This document shows, piece by piece, positions 51,105 through 59,226 of a stretch of 64,000 nt of DNA. Source of the stretch: VXNE01 sp965217825 (GTDB lineage: Bacteria; Pseudomonadota; Gammaproteobacteria; Pseudomonadales; Azotimanducaceae); assembly GCA_965217825.1 (NCBI GenBank), contig OZ244571.1, forward strand, positions 4,092,001-4,156,000, given 5' to 3'. Numbering within the stretch: position 1 is the first letter of the stretch; the number at the start of each line of letters is the position of its first letter. Position numbers and translations under genes: made by a program. The notes beneath the pieces are model-generated. The model worked only from the letters and a program-made list of their open reading frames with translations, was not told the origin of the DNA and searched no databases.

Positions 51105-51818
51105 ATGACAACCATGTCCACAACCGTTTCCAGACGTCGAATTCACCCAATCCTCGCCCTCCGGCAGCTAAGGCAACTGATTGCTGATCCCGAAGACACA
51201 TCGAAGGTGTTCGAGGTTATCCGCGCTGCTTCGGGACCTTCGCTTCGGAAAGGCATCAAGCGCTTCGCTGCTCGGGAAGTGGGCCGCCAAGTGCTTGAGA
51301 AGGAAATCGACCTCCTCGACACCATGCGCGATCGGGAATGCCTCAAGGCGCTTCCCTCCGGAACGCTTGGACACACCTATTACAACTTCATCTACGCGGA
51401 GGCGCTCTCCGCGGACGGTCTGGTCGATGCGAGCATGCCGCAGGGGAGTTCCATATACGACGAGATGAGCCCGGAAATGCGGCGCTATGCCCAGCGGCTG
51501 CGCGACCAGCACGACATATGGCACACCCTGACGCAATACGGTCGCGACGAACTCGGCGAGGCCTGTCTGCTCGGCTTCACCTTCGCGCAGACACGCAACC
51601 GCGGCATCGGTCTTATCGTGCTGACGGGAGGGTGGAAACTGTACAAGGCCCTCGGCACCCGCGCCCTACGGGCGATCTGGCAAGGATTCCGTTGTGGACT
51701 GCATGCATCGTGGCTGCCGGGCGAGGACTGGGAAGCGATGCTCGAACTGCCCATCGAAGAGGTCCGCCGGCAACTGGCGATTCGACCCCCCACCGCGTAC
51801 TGGGAAGTAGCGGCGTAG
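51105..51818 (+). CDS. Coq4-family protein
   Basis: 237 residues. The Coq4 hallmark H-D-x2-H-(x11)-E appears as RDQHDIWHTLTQYGRDELGE. Other family segments are YAEALSADGLVDASM and YRYA-type MRRYAQRLRDQH. Coq4 is a scaffold and zinc protein of ubiquinone synthesis in eukaryotes; bacterial homologues have been proposed to act in quinone metabolism but are less well known. ATG at 51105 (MTTMSTTVSRRRIH) is used; ATG at 51114 is possible. It reads convergently with the aldehyde dehydrogenase. Confidence 0.8.
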   Translation: MTTMSTTVSRRRIHPILALRQLRQLIADPEDTSKVFEVIRAASGPSLRKGIKRFAAREVGRQVLEKEIDLLDTMRDRECLKALPSGTLGHTYYNFIYAEALSADGLVDASMPQGSSIYDEMSPEMRRYAQRLRDQHDIWHTLTQYGRDELGEACLLGFTFAQTRNRGIGLIVLTGGWKLYKALGTRALRAIWQGFRCGLHASWLPGEDWEAMLELPIEEVRRQLAIRPPTAYWEVAA

Positions 51819-51869
51819 AACGCCCGTCACACACGCCGGACCATCTACGGCCCCGAGATCCCGATACCG

Positions 51870-53357
51870 CTAACCACCTCGCGGAAAGCGAAGGTCGACC
51901 GAACTGTCGGCCGGGGCGGGCCAGCGGGAAGTGACGACCTTCGGCCGAGTGAAGAAGCGCACGCCCTCGGGTCCGTACATGCTGGTGTCCCCGAATAGCG
52001 AATCGTTCCATCCGCCAAAGCTGTGATATCCGACCGGCACGGGGATTGGCACGTTGATGCCAACCATGCCGGCCTCGACGTCGTCCTGGAATGCCCGCGC
52101 AGCGCCGCCGTCGCGAGTGAAGATCGCAGCGCCATTGCCCCAACGATTGTCTTGTATGAGCTGGACAGCATCATCGTACGAGTCGGTGCGAACGACGCTG
52201 AGCACCGGACCGAAGATCTCGTCGGTGTACACGGACATGTCCGTGGTGACGTGGTCGATCAGGGTCGGAGCAAGGAAGTAGCCGTTGCTGTTGAACGCCC
52301 GGTCTCGCCCATCGACCAGCACCGACGCGCCCGCCGAGGCGCCCTGTGCGATGTAGTCGGCGACTCGCCCGCGATGCTCCGCGGTGACGAGGGGACCCAT
52401 CTCCGAGTCGGGATCCGTGCCGTCCCCCACGATGAGGCTGGTCATTCGGTCACGGATGGCGTCCAGCAACGGGTCGGCGATGCCGCCCACCGTCACAAGC
52501 ACCGAGACAGCCATGCACCGCTCCCCCGCCGAGCCGAATGCGGCCGACACCGCGGCATCGGCGGCGACGTCCAGGTCGGCGTCTGGCAATACGACCATGT
52601 GGTTCTTGGCGCCAGCAAGGGCCTGAACGCGTTTCCCGTTCCTGGTACCGGTTTCGTATACATGCTTCGCGACCGGCGTCGAGCCCACGAACGAAACCGC
52701 TTGCACGTCCGGATGTTCAAGCAGGCGGTCGACGGCCACCTTGTCTCCCTGCAGGACGTTGAGCACACCCTCCGGGAAGCCCGCCTCGTGAAAGAGTTCG
52801 GCCAGCAGGAGCGGCGCCGACGGATCACGCTCCGATGGCTTCAGCACATAGGTGTTGCCGGCGGCGATGGCATTGGGGATGGTCCAGAGGGGCACCATGG
52901 CCGGAAAGTTGAACGGCGTGATGCCGGCCACCACGCCGAGAGGTTGACGTATCGTGTAGACGTTGACGCCGCTCGACGCGCCCTCGTTGTACGAACCCTT
53001 CAACAGTTCGGCGATCCCGCAGGCGAATTCGATGTTTTCCAGACCGCGCCCCACTTCGCCCGCCGCGTCGCTCAGGACCTTGCCATGCTCAGCCGTGAGG
53101 GTTCGCGCGAGTTCGTCAACGTTGGCCTCCACCAGGTTCCGGAAGCGGAACATGAGCTTGGTCCGGGCTGAGACGCTTACCCGACGCCACGAGTCGAACG
53201 CCGTCCTGGCCGCGGCCACGGCGGCATCGACATCCTCAACCGAAGCCAACCCGAGGGCCGCCGTCTTTTCACCGGTGGCCGGATTGAACACCGGACTGGT
53301 TCGGCCCGATGTCGCCGCTACGTTGATACCGTTTATGAGGTGGTTGATCTGTTTCAT
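51870..53357 (-). CDS. mmsA: CoA-acylating methylmalonate-semialdehyde dehydrogenase
   Basis: 495-residue aldehyde dehydrogenase converting methylmalonate or malonate semialdehyde to propionyl- or acetyl-CoA in valine and inositol breakdown. The N-terminal HLINGINVAATSGRTSPVFN is typical of MmsA. The NAD fold shows ITPFNFPAMVPLWTIPNAIA, and the catalytic cysteine lies in GSAGERCMAVSVLVTVG. MVGINVPIPVPVGYHSFGGW is the family's C-terminal signature. ATG at 53357 overlaps the preceding small frame's stop, so at least that gene is co-translated. No MmsB or regulator is adjacent. Confidence 0.93.
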   Translation of the reverse strand: MKQINHLINGINVAATSGRTSPVFNPATGEKTAALGLASVEDVDAAVAAARTAFDSWRRVSVSARTKLMFRFRNLVEANVDELARTLTAEHGKVLSDAAGEVGRGLENIEFACGIAELLKGSYNEGASSGVNVYTIRQPLGVVAGITPFNFPAMVPLWTIPNAIAAGNTYVLKPSERDPSAPLLLAELFHEAGFPEGVLNVLQGDKVAVDRLLEHPDVQAVSFVGSTPVAKHVYETGTRNGKRVQALAGAKNHMVVLPDADLDVAADAAVSAAFGSAGERCMAVSVLVTVGGIADPLLDAIRDRMTSLIVGDGTDPDSEMGPLVTAEHRGRVADYIAQGASAGASVLVDGRDRAFNSNGYFLAPTLIDHVTTDMSVYTDEIFGPVLSVVRTDSYDDAVQLIQDNRWGNGAAIFTRDGGAARAFQDDVEAGMVGINVPIPVPVGYHSFGGWNDSLFGDTSMYGPEGVRFFTRPKVVTSRWPAPADSSVDLRFPRGG

Positions 53358-53500
53358 GGTTCTCGAGTCCTGCAAGTGGAGGGGTTGCGAGGCGGACGGC
53401 CGTGGTGCGCGTCGTCGTTTGGCATACGCGCGACGATGCGCTCGAAACGTCCTCGGAGATCCCACGCGTCGAACCAGTCGACCGTGGCTTTATCGATCAT
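53354..53500 (-). CDS. Very small frame coupled to mmsA
   Basis: 48 codons from ATG 53500: MIDKATVDWFDAWDLRGRFE, RIVARMPNDDAHHGRPPRNP, STCRTREP. It overlaps the previous gene by four bases (ATGA) and its stop overlaps the mmsA start, a chain of coupled starts. Probably the truncated end of a longer gene; no family recognised. Confidence 0.4.
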   Translation of the reverse strand: MIDKATVDWFDAWDLRGRFERIVARMPNDDAHHGRPPRNPSTCRTREP

Positions 53501-53769
53501 GGATCGGCAGGGGCATGGCCGGCGCGCGCCGCGGTGTCGAGCCGTTGGAGTTCAGCTCGGAATCGGACGTGCTCCTCGACCGCGAGGGCGTCGTCGCGCC
53601 GTGGGTCGCCAGCCATTCGCCGCAACCGCTCGTTGATCGCGAAGACCTGTCCGAGGGTTCGCGGCGGCGGCGACAGGGGCGGGAGCTTTGCCTTCCACGC
53701 ACCGAGCTGGCGCATCCGCTCCCGGTCCTCGCCGGTGACGAGCGCTCGCATGTCTTCGGTTTGGGCCAT
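53497..53769 (-). CDS. Small uncharacterised protein upstream of mmsA
   Basis: 90 residues: MAQTEDMRALVTGEDRERMR, QLGAWKAKLPPLSPPPRTLG, QVFAINERLRRMAGD. Charged, helical and rich in arginine, no family recognised. Size and the coupled small partner could fit a toxin-antitoxin arrangement, but no motif supports that. Confidence 0.4.
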   Translation of the reverse strand: MAQTEDMRALVTGEDRERMRQLGAWKAKLPPLSPPPRTLGQVFAINERLRRMAGDPRRDDALAVEEHVRFRAELQRLDTAARAGHAPADP

Positions 53770-54144
53770 CGTCAGATTATACGACGTTGCTCTGCGCACG
53801 GCGGATCCACGCTGGCATTCCGTCGCTGGTCGCTGGAGCCACGAAACAAACGTTAGCGAGACGATTCGAAGCCTCTAGCCGGTTCGACTACGCGCGTCCG
53901 CAACGCCCGGGACCTCCCACAGGTACTAGTCCGAAAGCCCTGGTGGCACCCGGCACATCGTCGCCACCTTGGGATCGGCCCGATTCGCCTTCACGAACTC
54001 GAACAACCTTGCCCGCGTGCGCGCACATGGTCGCTACACCATAGGGCGTGGCTATGCTTTCGTCTTTTATCGTGCGAGGGGTTCCCCTTCGCGCTCCCCG
54101 GCTGAAGGCTCCAAGCACGGGCACGCGGGCAAAATCCTGCGCGA
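53770..54144. other. Intergenic stretch with a third GC-rich repeat copy
   Basis: No gene supported in this 375-base stretch. Positions 54080-54110 hold, on the minus strand, a diverged copy of the GC-rich repeat seen at 12507 and 12551 (AGCCTTCAGCCGGGGAGCGC then GAAGGGGAACC). Confidence 0.6.
54080..54110 (-). repeat. Dispersed GC-rich repeat, copy 3
   Basis: Shares the core GCCGGGGAGCGCGA with the two copies at 12507-12582, 41.5 kb away, differing at a few positions and by one base in length. Lies 35 bases after the mntA stop. Confidence 0.65.
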
Positions 54145-54489
54145 TCATCGCGGCCCTTGATGAGATATGCGGGCTTGAGGGTCACTCAACACCACATGGT
54201 CCCCCACAATCTCCCGTTGAAACGGTTCCGGCAACCGCGCCCAATCCCGCGCCTCGACGAGAAAAGGAATCGTGGACTCGCATACGGCTACCGCGAACTC
54301 GGCGAGTTGCTCGGTCGCGATCTTCTCCAGCCCTGGTCCTCTCAGCACGAGATCGAGATCGCTGCCGTCATGGCATCGCCCGTTGACCCGGCTCCCGTAG
54401 GCCCAGACCTCGACGTCTGGCAGGTAGTCGCGGAGCAGGGCTTCGAGAGTGCGCCGATGCTTTGAAGGCAGTTCCAACCCGTCAGCCAT
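54145..54489 (-). CDS. mntA: MntA-type nucleotidyltransferase antitoxin
   Basis: 114-residue minimal nucleotidyltransferase. The catalytic motif is YGSRVNGRCHDGSDLDLVLR, giving G-S and D-x-D. In type VII systems MntA adds AMP groups to the HepT toxin near its active site and so silences it. Its ATG (54489) lies inside the end of hepT (eight-base overlap), so they are co-translated. Intact. The C-terminal part (LPEPFQREIVGDHVVLSDP) is typical of the group. Confidence 0.88.
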   Translation of the reverse strand: MADGLELPSKHRRTLEALLRDYLPDVEVWAYGSRVNGRCHDGSDLDLVLRGPGLEKIATEQLAEFAVAVCESTIPFLVEARDWARLPEPFQREIVGDHVVLSDPQARISHQGPR

Positions 54490-54907
54490 CGTCGGACTGC
54501 TCAATGATGTTGGCGAGCGCCTTCGCGTCACCGACGAAGGCTGGCAGCAGCTTGAGGGTGGTCTCCGCGAAGTCCTCGCCGTAGTCGTGCGCCGTGTCGT
54601 TGCGGTTGTCGCGGTAGCGTAGCCATCTCTCGACGGCGTCGGTGTCGATGAGGTCGTGACGGGCAGCGTGCCGGAAGAGGTCCTTGAAGGTAAGGCGGTC
54701 GGCTTGCCGATTGCTGGCGAAATAGGCGGCGAGCCGCTTGCGGAGCAGCTTGCCGCTCTGCTCGAGCACGAGTTCGAACTCCTTGACGCACGCCGCCCGA
54801 TAAATCTCATAGAGAACATCCTCGCGGTCATCCAGTCGTTCGATCTCCTGCACCGCACGTTCGAGGGACGCGATGCAGCGGCGCAGGAACGTGGTGTCGA
54901 TGCTCAC
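54482..54907 (-). CDS. hepT: HepT-type HEPN ribonuclease toxin
   Basis: 141-residue HEPN protein of the nucleotidyltransferase-substrate-binding group. The RNase motif R-x4-H-x-Y is present as RNDTAHDYG, and the tyrosine is the residue AMPylated by MntA in characterised pairs. Helices ACVKEFELVLEQSGKLLRKR and FKDLFRHAARHDLIDTDAVE surround it. Start is GTG at 54907 (VSIDTTFLRR), overlapping the stop of the upstream HsdM remnant (GTGA). Both partners are intact, one of few complete modules in this window. Confidence 0.88.
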   Translation of the reverse strand: MSIDTTFLRRCIASLERAVQEIERLDDREDVLYEIYRAACVKEFELVLEQSGKLLRKRLAAYFASNRQADRLTFKDLFRHAARHDLIDTDAVERWLRYRDNRNDTAHDYGEDFAETTLKLLPAFVGDAKALANIIEQSDDG

Positions 54908-55065
54908 GGAAGCTCTTTCGCGACACCGAGCGACTCGAGATTGGCGACGATGGCGGCGTCCATCGAGCCGCGAAGCGCGTCGGCCATTGACCACAGTTCG
55001 GATTCGTCGATGCCTATGGGCGAGTGACTTTCCGGCTTGGAGCGCTGCGATTGTCTGGCGGGCAT
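54904..55065 (-). pseudogene. HsdM N-terminal remnant in front of hepT
   Basis: 53 codons: MPARQSQRSKPESHSPIGID, ESELWSMADALRGSMDAAIV, ANLESLGVAKELP. LW--AD-LRGSMDAA is the N-terminal signature of type I HsdM proteins (usually followed by EYKHVVLGL); here it jumps to what looks like an HsdM C-terminal tail. It is therefore an hsdM gene with nearly all its body deleted. Its stop overlaps the hepT GTG, so the toxin depended on hsdM translation in the ancestral operon. Confidence 0.65.
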
Positions 55066-55272
55066 GGGACGGATGTCCGTCTATGGCGTCGGGGACGATT
55101 CTAGCAACGCGGCGGGTGATCGTCGCCCCGTCACGCCTGCGACGCTCTGACGCCCCAACGCCGCTTTGGCGCCCGGGGCAACCTGTTCAGGCTATCCGAC
55201 GATTTCTATCATTGTCCAGAATGAGCAGCTTGCCGTTGACCTTGCTTCGCCGTGCGACGAAACGCATGCATG

Positions 55273-55602
55273 TCAGCGATGCGCCGCCACGTCCCCTCCG
55301 ATCACGTCCGACGCCGCTTCGGCCCGCAACTTCAACCCCAGGGCGTCGATTACCCTGAGCACGGTATCGAACGTCGGATTGCGTTCCCCCGACAGCGCCT
55401 TGTAGAGGCTTTCGCGGGACAGGCCGGCGTCCGATGCCACCTGGGCCATGCCCCTGGCGCGGGCGATGTCGCCCAACGCCTTTGCGACGAATGCGGCATC
55501 GCCATCGGCCTCGTCGATCGAAGCCTCCAGATACGCCGCCATTTCCTCGCGCGTGCGAAGGTGCTCGGCAACGTCGTAGGGTGAAGTGGCGGTCTTGGTC
55601 AT
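55273..55602 (-). CDS. higA: HigA-type antitoxin, intact
   Basis: 109 residues of the same addiction-module antidote group as 16826-17107: SPYDVAEHLRTREEMAAYLE, AKALGDIARARGMAQVASDA, GLSRESLYKALSGERNPTFD. The HTH lies in the middle. AGGTGG before the ATG at 55602 is a good ribosome site. Its toxin directly upstream is reduced to 27 codons, but the antitoxin and the operator remain. Confidence 0.88.
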   Translation of the reverse strand: MTKTATSPYDVAEHLRTREEMAAYLEASIDEADGDAAFVAKALGDIARARGMAQVASDAGLSRESLYKALSGERNPTFDTVLRVIDALGLKLRAEAASDVIGGDVAAHR

Positions 55603-55611
55603 GGTGTCCAC

Positions 55612-55695
55612 CTACAGGTTTCGCACGCGGGCGCGGACATCTCGTAAGCCATCCAACCATCGGTCGTAGACCTCCATCCTGCGCACTTCGAGCAT
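55612..55695 (-). pseudogene. HigB-type toxin remnant of 27 codons
   Basis: From ATG 55695: MLEVRRMEVYDRWLDGLRDV, RARVRNL, then TAG. I-EVR-T--Y--WL-GL-D is the usual start of HigB/Gp49 toxins, which continue for another 70 residues that are missing here. The stop is nine bases before the antitoxin ATG, so the body was deleted rather than frameshifted. Confidence 0.75.
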
Positions 55696-55704
55696 GCGCG
55701 AAAA

Positions 55705-55720
55705 GTAGCCAACAGGCTAC
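55705..55720. promoter_or_regulatory. HigA-type operator
   Basis: GTAGCC (55705-55710), AACA, GGCTAC (55715-55720): the same core as the operator at 16488-16511, ten bases upstream of the dead toxin start on the minus strand. Confidence 0.7.
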
Positions 55721-55898
55721 ACCCCTGTTAATCCCCGCTGGCTTTTCTCGGATTGATCCAGCAGGCGCGCACAGTCACTGTCCAGATTGATTCACGGTCG
55801 AAATCTGCCACGTTGTTGGATCGACGCGCGACTTCCCAGCGCCTTCGGCTTAGCCCGTGGCCCGGCACAGCTCTCCGTCCATGGAACAAGCGCCCCCA

Positions 55899-55950
55899 GT
55901 CACTACGCTTCGGTGCCCCGCCAAGGGGGCGGCGGAGCCTCTGTAGTGAC
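55899..55950. repeat. 52-base stem-loop
   Basis: Perfect outer arms GTCACTAC (55899-55906) and GTAGTGAC (55943-55950) enclose a GC-rich middle with further pairing potential (CCGCC and GGCGG). It is the main feature in the gene-free stretch 55722-56026 and may be a REP-type element or small RNA. Confidence 0.5.
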
Positions 55951-56026
55951 GAGGCGCGAAGTTGCAGGCCGACGAACCGTCTTGCGTCGATATGGCGAAA
56001 CCCCTATAGTCCGGCGCATCGACAAC

Positions 56027-56380
56027 GTGGACAATGAAGTCAAAGACACGGCGGAGACCGCCGTCGAACACGGCAGCGGCAACGTCTTCGCCGATCTCGG
56101 CCTGCCGGACGCCGACGCGCATCTTCTGAAGGCCGGGCTCGTCGCCCGCATCGATTCGATCATCCGCCGGCGCAGCCTCACCCAGACAGAGGCCGCGCGG
56201 CAGCTCGGGCTTTCCCAGCCCGACGTCTCGCGGCTGCTGCGGGGAGATTTCCGGCAATACTCGCTGGAGCGCCTGCTGCGCCTCCTGACGACGCTCGGCC
56301 GCGACGTCGACATCGTCATCCGGCGGCCCCGTTCGGCTGACGGCGGCAGGCTGCGGATCGCCGCTGCGGAAACCGGCTGA
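56027..56380 (+). CDS. XRE-family HTH protein (HigA-like, no toxin partner)
   Basis: 117 residues beginning at GTG 56027. HGSGNVFADLGLPDADAHLL and LVARIDSIIRRRSLTQTEAA are typical of the XRE group that accompanies Gp49-like toxins; the HTH is RQLGLSQPDVSRLLRGDFRQ. No toxin frame lies upstream, only the stem-loop region. A TATAGT box at 56005-56010 would place transcription close to the start. It may be a solitary regulator or an orphan antitoxin. Confidence 0.72.
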   Translation: MDNEVKDTAETAVEHGSGNVFADLGLPDADAHLLKAGLVARIDSIIRRRSLTQTEAARQLGLSQPDVSRLLRGDFRQYSLERLLRLLTTLGRDVDIVIRRPRSADGGRLRIAAAETG

Positions 56381-56663
56381 AGACCCGCGCCAGCCACGAC
56401 AAGGCGAACCGCAGCCACGCGCACAATGGTTTCGCGTAGACCGCGCATACCGTTGCAGAAATACGCAGATCGTCCTGTTTCAAACCATGCAAGAAGCGCA
56501 GGTGCTGATGTTTGCAGTTTTCCAGACCTCCTGACACCATTCCCAGGAAGGCAGAAAGGGCGGCGACATGGCTTCGATATCTTCTGCGAATTGCCGCGCG
56601 ACTGGCTTCCAGCCACCCGTAGCGGCTGCCAATGCCCGGCCGACCGAGCGCCGGGATAGCCAA

Positions 56664-57734
56664 ATGACCGCAACGCGCCGGCCGCGCCTGGATCCACAGT
56701 CCTTCGACTTCCCGGAGGACCTGATCCGCGCCGGGCACTATTCCGACAAGTATTTCGTGCGCACCAGGGATGTTCTACGGCAAGACGAGCATCGACCCCG
56801 GGTATTGATGCAAGTTTTCTGCAAGACTGCGGGCTGGATCGGCGGTGTGGATGAAGCTATCGCCATCCTCAGGCGATGCAGCGACGACTGGCCCGCGTTG
56901 ACAGTGCGCGCGTTGTACGACGGCGACCCCATCGCGCCCCACGAGACCGTGATGACCATCGAAGGCCCCTACGATGCGTTCGCGCACCTCGAAACGCTCT
57001 ATCTCGGCGTTCTGGCTCGCCGCAGCCGCATCGTCACGAACACGCGCCGGGTTGTGGACGCGGCGCGCCCGAAGGAGGTGCTGTTCTTCCCCGCCCGGCA
57101 CGACCACTGGTCGCTGCAGCAGGGCGATGGCTACGCCGCGCATGTGGCTGGCGCGACGGCGGTATCCACGGACGCGCAAGCCGCCTGGTGGGGCGGTCTC
57201 GGTCTCGGCACGGTACCCCATGCAGCCATCGCGGCCTACGGCGGCGACACCGTGCTGGCCGCCCGCAAGTTCGCCGACCACATTCCCTCTTCGGTGCCTC
57301 TCGTGGTGCTGGTCGATTTCGACAACGACAGCGTGGGCACGGCGGTGGACGTCGCCCGCGCCCTCGGCAGTCGCCTGTACGGGGTGCGTCTCGATACATC
57401 CGGCACGCTGGTGGACAAGAGCGTCGTGCCCACGATGGGACAGTTCGATCCGCGCGGTGTGAATCCCCAACTCGTCAGGAATGTTCGCGAAGCGCTCGAC
57501 GATGCCGGGTTCGAGGACGTGCGCATCATCGTCTCCGGCGGATTTGGCGTCGCCAAGATTCGCGCCTTCGAGTCCGAAGGCCTCCCCGTTGCCGCCTATG
57601 GCGTTGGCTCTTCCCTGGTCGCCAATGACGGCAGCTTCGATTTTACCGCCGACATCGTGCTCAACGAGGGGCGCCCGTCCGCCAAGGTTGGCCGTGCGTA
57701 CAGGCCCAATGAACGTCTGGAGGTCGTGGAATGA
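56664..57734 (+). CDS. pncB: Nicotinate phosphoribosyltransferase family enzyme
   Basis: 356 residues. Enzyme of the NAPRTase family that joins nicotinate and PRPP in NAD salvage. Family segments are SDKYFVRTRDVLRQDEH at the start, PYDAFAHLETLYLGVLARRS, FFPARHDHWSLQQGDGYAAH, and the phosphate-binding part with IIVSGGFGVAKIRAFE and VAAYGVGSSLV. It is shorter than E. coli PncB (about 400), closer to the smaller bacterial group. ATG at 56664 is used because the family begins at MTATRRPRLDPQ; an upstream frame is open. Its end overlaps the nicotinamidase-like gene by four bases. Confidence 0.88.
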   Translation: MTATRRPRLDPQSFDFPEDLIRAGHYSDKYFVRTRDVLRQDEHRPRVLMQVFCKTAGWIGGVDEAIAILRRCSDDWPALTVRALYDGDPIAPHETVMTIEGPYDAFAHLETLYLGVLARRSRIVTNTRRVVDAARPKEVLFFPARHDHWSLQQGDGYAAHVAGATAVSTDAQAAWWGGLGLGTVPHAAIAAYGGDTVLAARKFADHIPSSVPLVVLVDFDNDSVGTAVDVARALGSRLYGVRLDTSGTLVDKSVVPTMGQFDPRGVNPQLVRNVREALDDAGFEDVRIIVSGGFGVAKIRAFESEGLPVAAYGVGSSLVANDGSFDFTADIVLNEGRPSAKVGRAYRPNERLEVVE

Positions 57735-58366
57735 CACAGGTGTTCTGGGACGTGGACACGCAGGCGGACTTCATGTTGCCGGATGGCAAGCTGTATGTGC
57801 CCGGCGCCGAGACCATCGCCGACAACCTGGGCCGTCTGACCGACTTCGCCCACGCCAGCGGCATTCGCATCGTCGCGAGTTCGGACAACCATGATCCGGA
57901 CGACGCCGAACTCTCCGACACGCCGGACTTCCAGGACACGTTTCCGCCACACTGCCTGCGCGGCACGCCCGGACAAGCGCGGATACCGCAGACGGCCTTG
58001 AGCAATCCGCTGTTGATCGAGCCGGAAGATGCAGCGAGCGCCTTGCCGGCCCTGTTGGAGGGCCACGCTGGCGACATCCTGTTTCACAAGCACTGGTTCG
58101 ACGTCTTCACCAACCCCCATGTCAGCCCGGTCGTCGAGGCCTTGGGCATTACGGACGTCGTCCTTTACGGCGTGGCGCTCGACGTCTGCGTTGCCTGCGC
58201 CGTCGAAGGACTGCTTGCGCGACATTCCGCGCTCGCATTGACGGTTGTCGAAGATGCCGTGCGCGGCATCGAAGAAAGCGGGCACGGTGCGATCCTTGGT
58301 GGATGGCAGGCAAGGGGGGTCACGATCACTTCCACGCAAGCAGTACTCTGCCCAGACAACACTTGA
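57731..58366 (+). CDS. Cysteine hydrolase, probable nicotinamidase
   Basis: 211-residue isochorismatase-like hydrolase. The triad is visible: aspartate in DVDTQADFM (D9), lysine in ILFHKHWFDVF, and cysteine in GVALDVCVACAVEGLL. SSDNHDPDD matches the metal-binding D-x-H-x-x-D style region of nicotinamidases. It is coupled to pncB (ATGA overlap), and the two steps nicotinamide to nicotinate to NaMN follow each other, which makes nicotinamidase the likely activity. The neighbour context is stronger evidence than the sequence alone. Confidence 0.85.
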   Translation: MTQVFWDVDTQADFMLPDGKLYVPGAETIADNLGRLTDFAHASGIRIVASSDNHDPDDAELSDTPDFQDTFPPHCLRGTPGQARIPQTALSNPLLIEPEDAASALPALLEGHAGDILFHKHWFDVFTNPHVSPVVEALGITDVVLYGVALDVCVACAVEGLLARHSALALTVVEDAVRGIEESGHGAILGGWQARGVTITSTQAVLCPDNT

Positions 58367-58376
58367 GGACTTGACC

Positions 58377-59165
58377 ATGGACAACGACAAGCGGAGAACG
58401 GCGCTCGTCACCGGCGCCTCAGCGGGACTGGGCGAGGAATTCGCGCGACAACTCGCGGCGCGCGGCTACGACCTCGCGCTGGTCGCCCGGCGCCGGAGCC
58501 GACTGGAAGCGTTGGCAGAAGACCTGCGCGGCAGCCACGACGGCGTTCGCATCGAGGTGATCGAGGCGGACCTGTCGTCGGCCTATGCGCCGGACGCGAT
58601 AGCTGCCCGCACCGCAGAGTTGGGGCTTGAGGTCGACTACCTGATCAACAACGCCGGTTCCGCAGGGCCCGACCTGCTCGATGACCGGGACTGGCAGCAG
58701 CAGGCCGCGTTTCTTCAACTCATGATGATGTCCGTGGCGCATCTCTGCCACCTGTTCGCACCCGGCATGTGCGAGCGCGGTTTTGGCCGCATTCTCAACG
58801 TCTCCTCCGTAGCTGGACGCATTGCCCGCGCGGGCGACATGAACTACGGCCCGAGCAAGGCGTACGTCATCGCGCTGTCGGAGGCCATGGACCTGACACT
58901 CAAGCCCCACGGCGTGAGAGTCTCCGCCCTTTGTCCCGGCTATACACATACCGACTTCCACGCCGTTGCCGACATGCTCGATGCGAAAGCCGCATCGCCC
59001 GCTCTCTTGTGGTACGACGCTGACGTGGTGGTGCGGGAAGGCCTCCGCGCAACTGAACGAGGCAGGAGCGTCTATTGTTCCGGGCGGCTCTACCGGTGGG
59101 TCGACCCCATCCTCCAGTCCGTTTGGACCCGACCCCTGGCGCGCCGGGCGATGGGCAGCCGGTAG
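58377..59165 (+). CDS. Short-chain dehydrogenase/reductase (DltE-like)
   Basis: 262 residues: cofactor motif TGASAGLG, RRRSRLEALA for NADP-type binding, NNAG in YLINNAGSAG, serine in LNVSSVAGRI and Y-x3-K in YGPSKAY. CPGYTHTDF is the substrate-side loop. It starts at ATG 58377 with GAGG nine bases upstream, just after the nicotinamidase-like gene in the same direction, so it may belong to that operon. Substrate unknown. The stop is followed by an 11-base tandem repeat (TAGGAGCCGG). Confidence 0.88.
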   Translation: MDNDKRRTALVTGASAGLGEEFARQLAARGYDLALVARRRSRLEALAEDLRGSHDGVRIEVIEADLSSAYAPDAIAARTAELGLEVDYLINNAGSAGPDLLDDRDWQQQAAFLQLMMMSVAHLCHLFAPGMCERGFGRILNVSSVAGRIARAGDMNYGPSKAYVIALSEAMDLTLKPHGVRVSALCPGYTHTDFHAVADMLDAKAASPALLWYDADVVVREGLRATERGRSVYCSGRLYRWVDPILQSVWTRPLARRAMGSR

Positions 59166-59226
59166 GAGCCGGTAGGAGCGACCGGCAGACGCCATGTCTC
59201 GCGGTTGGTCCGACCAGAACGAACGG

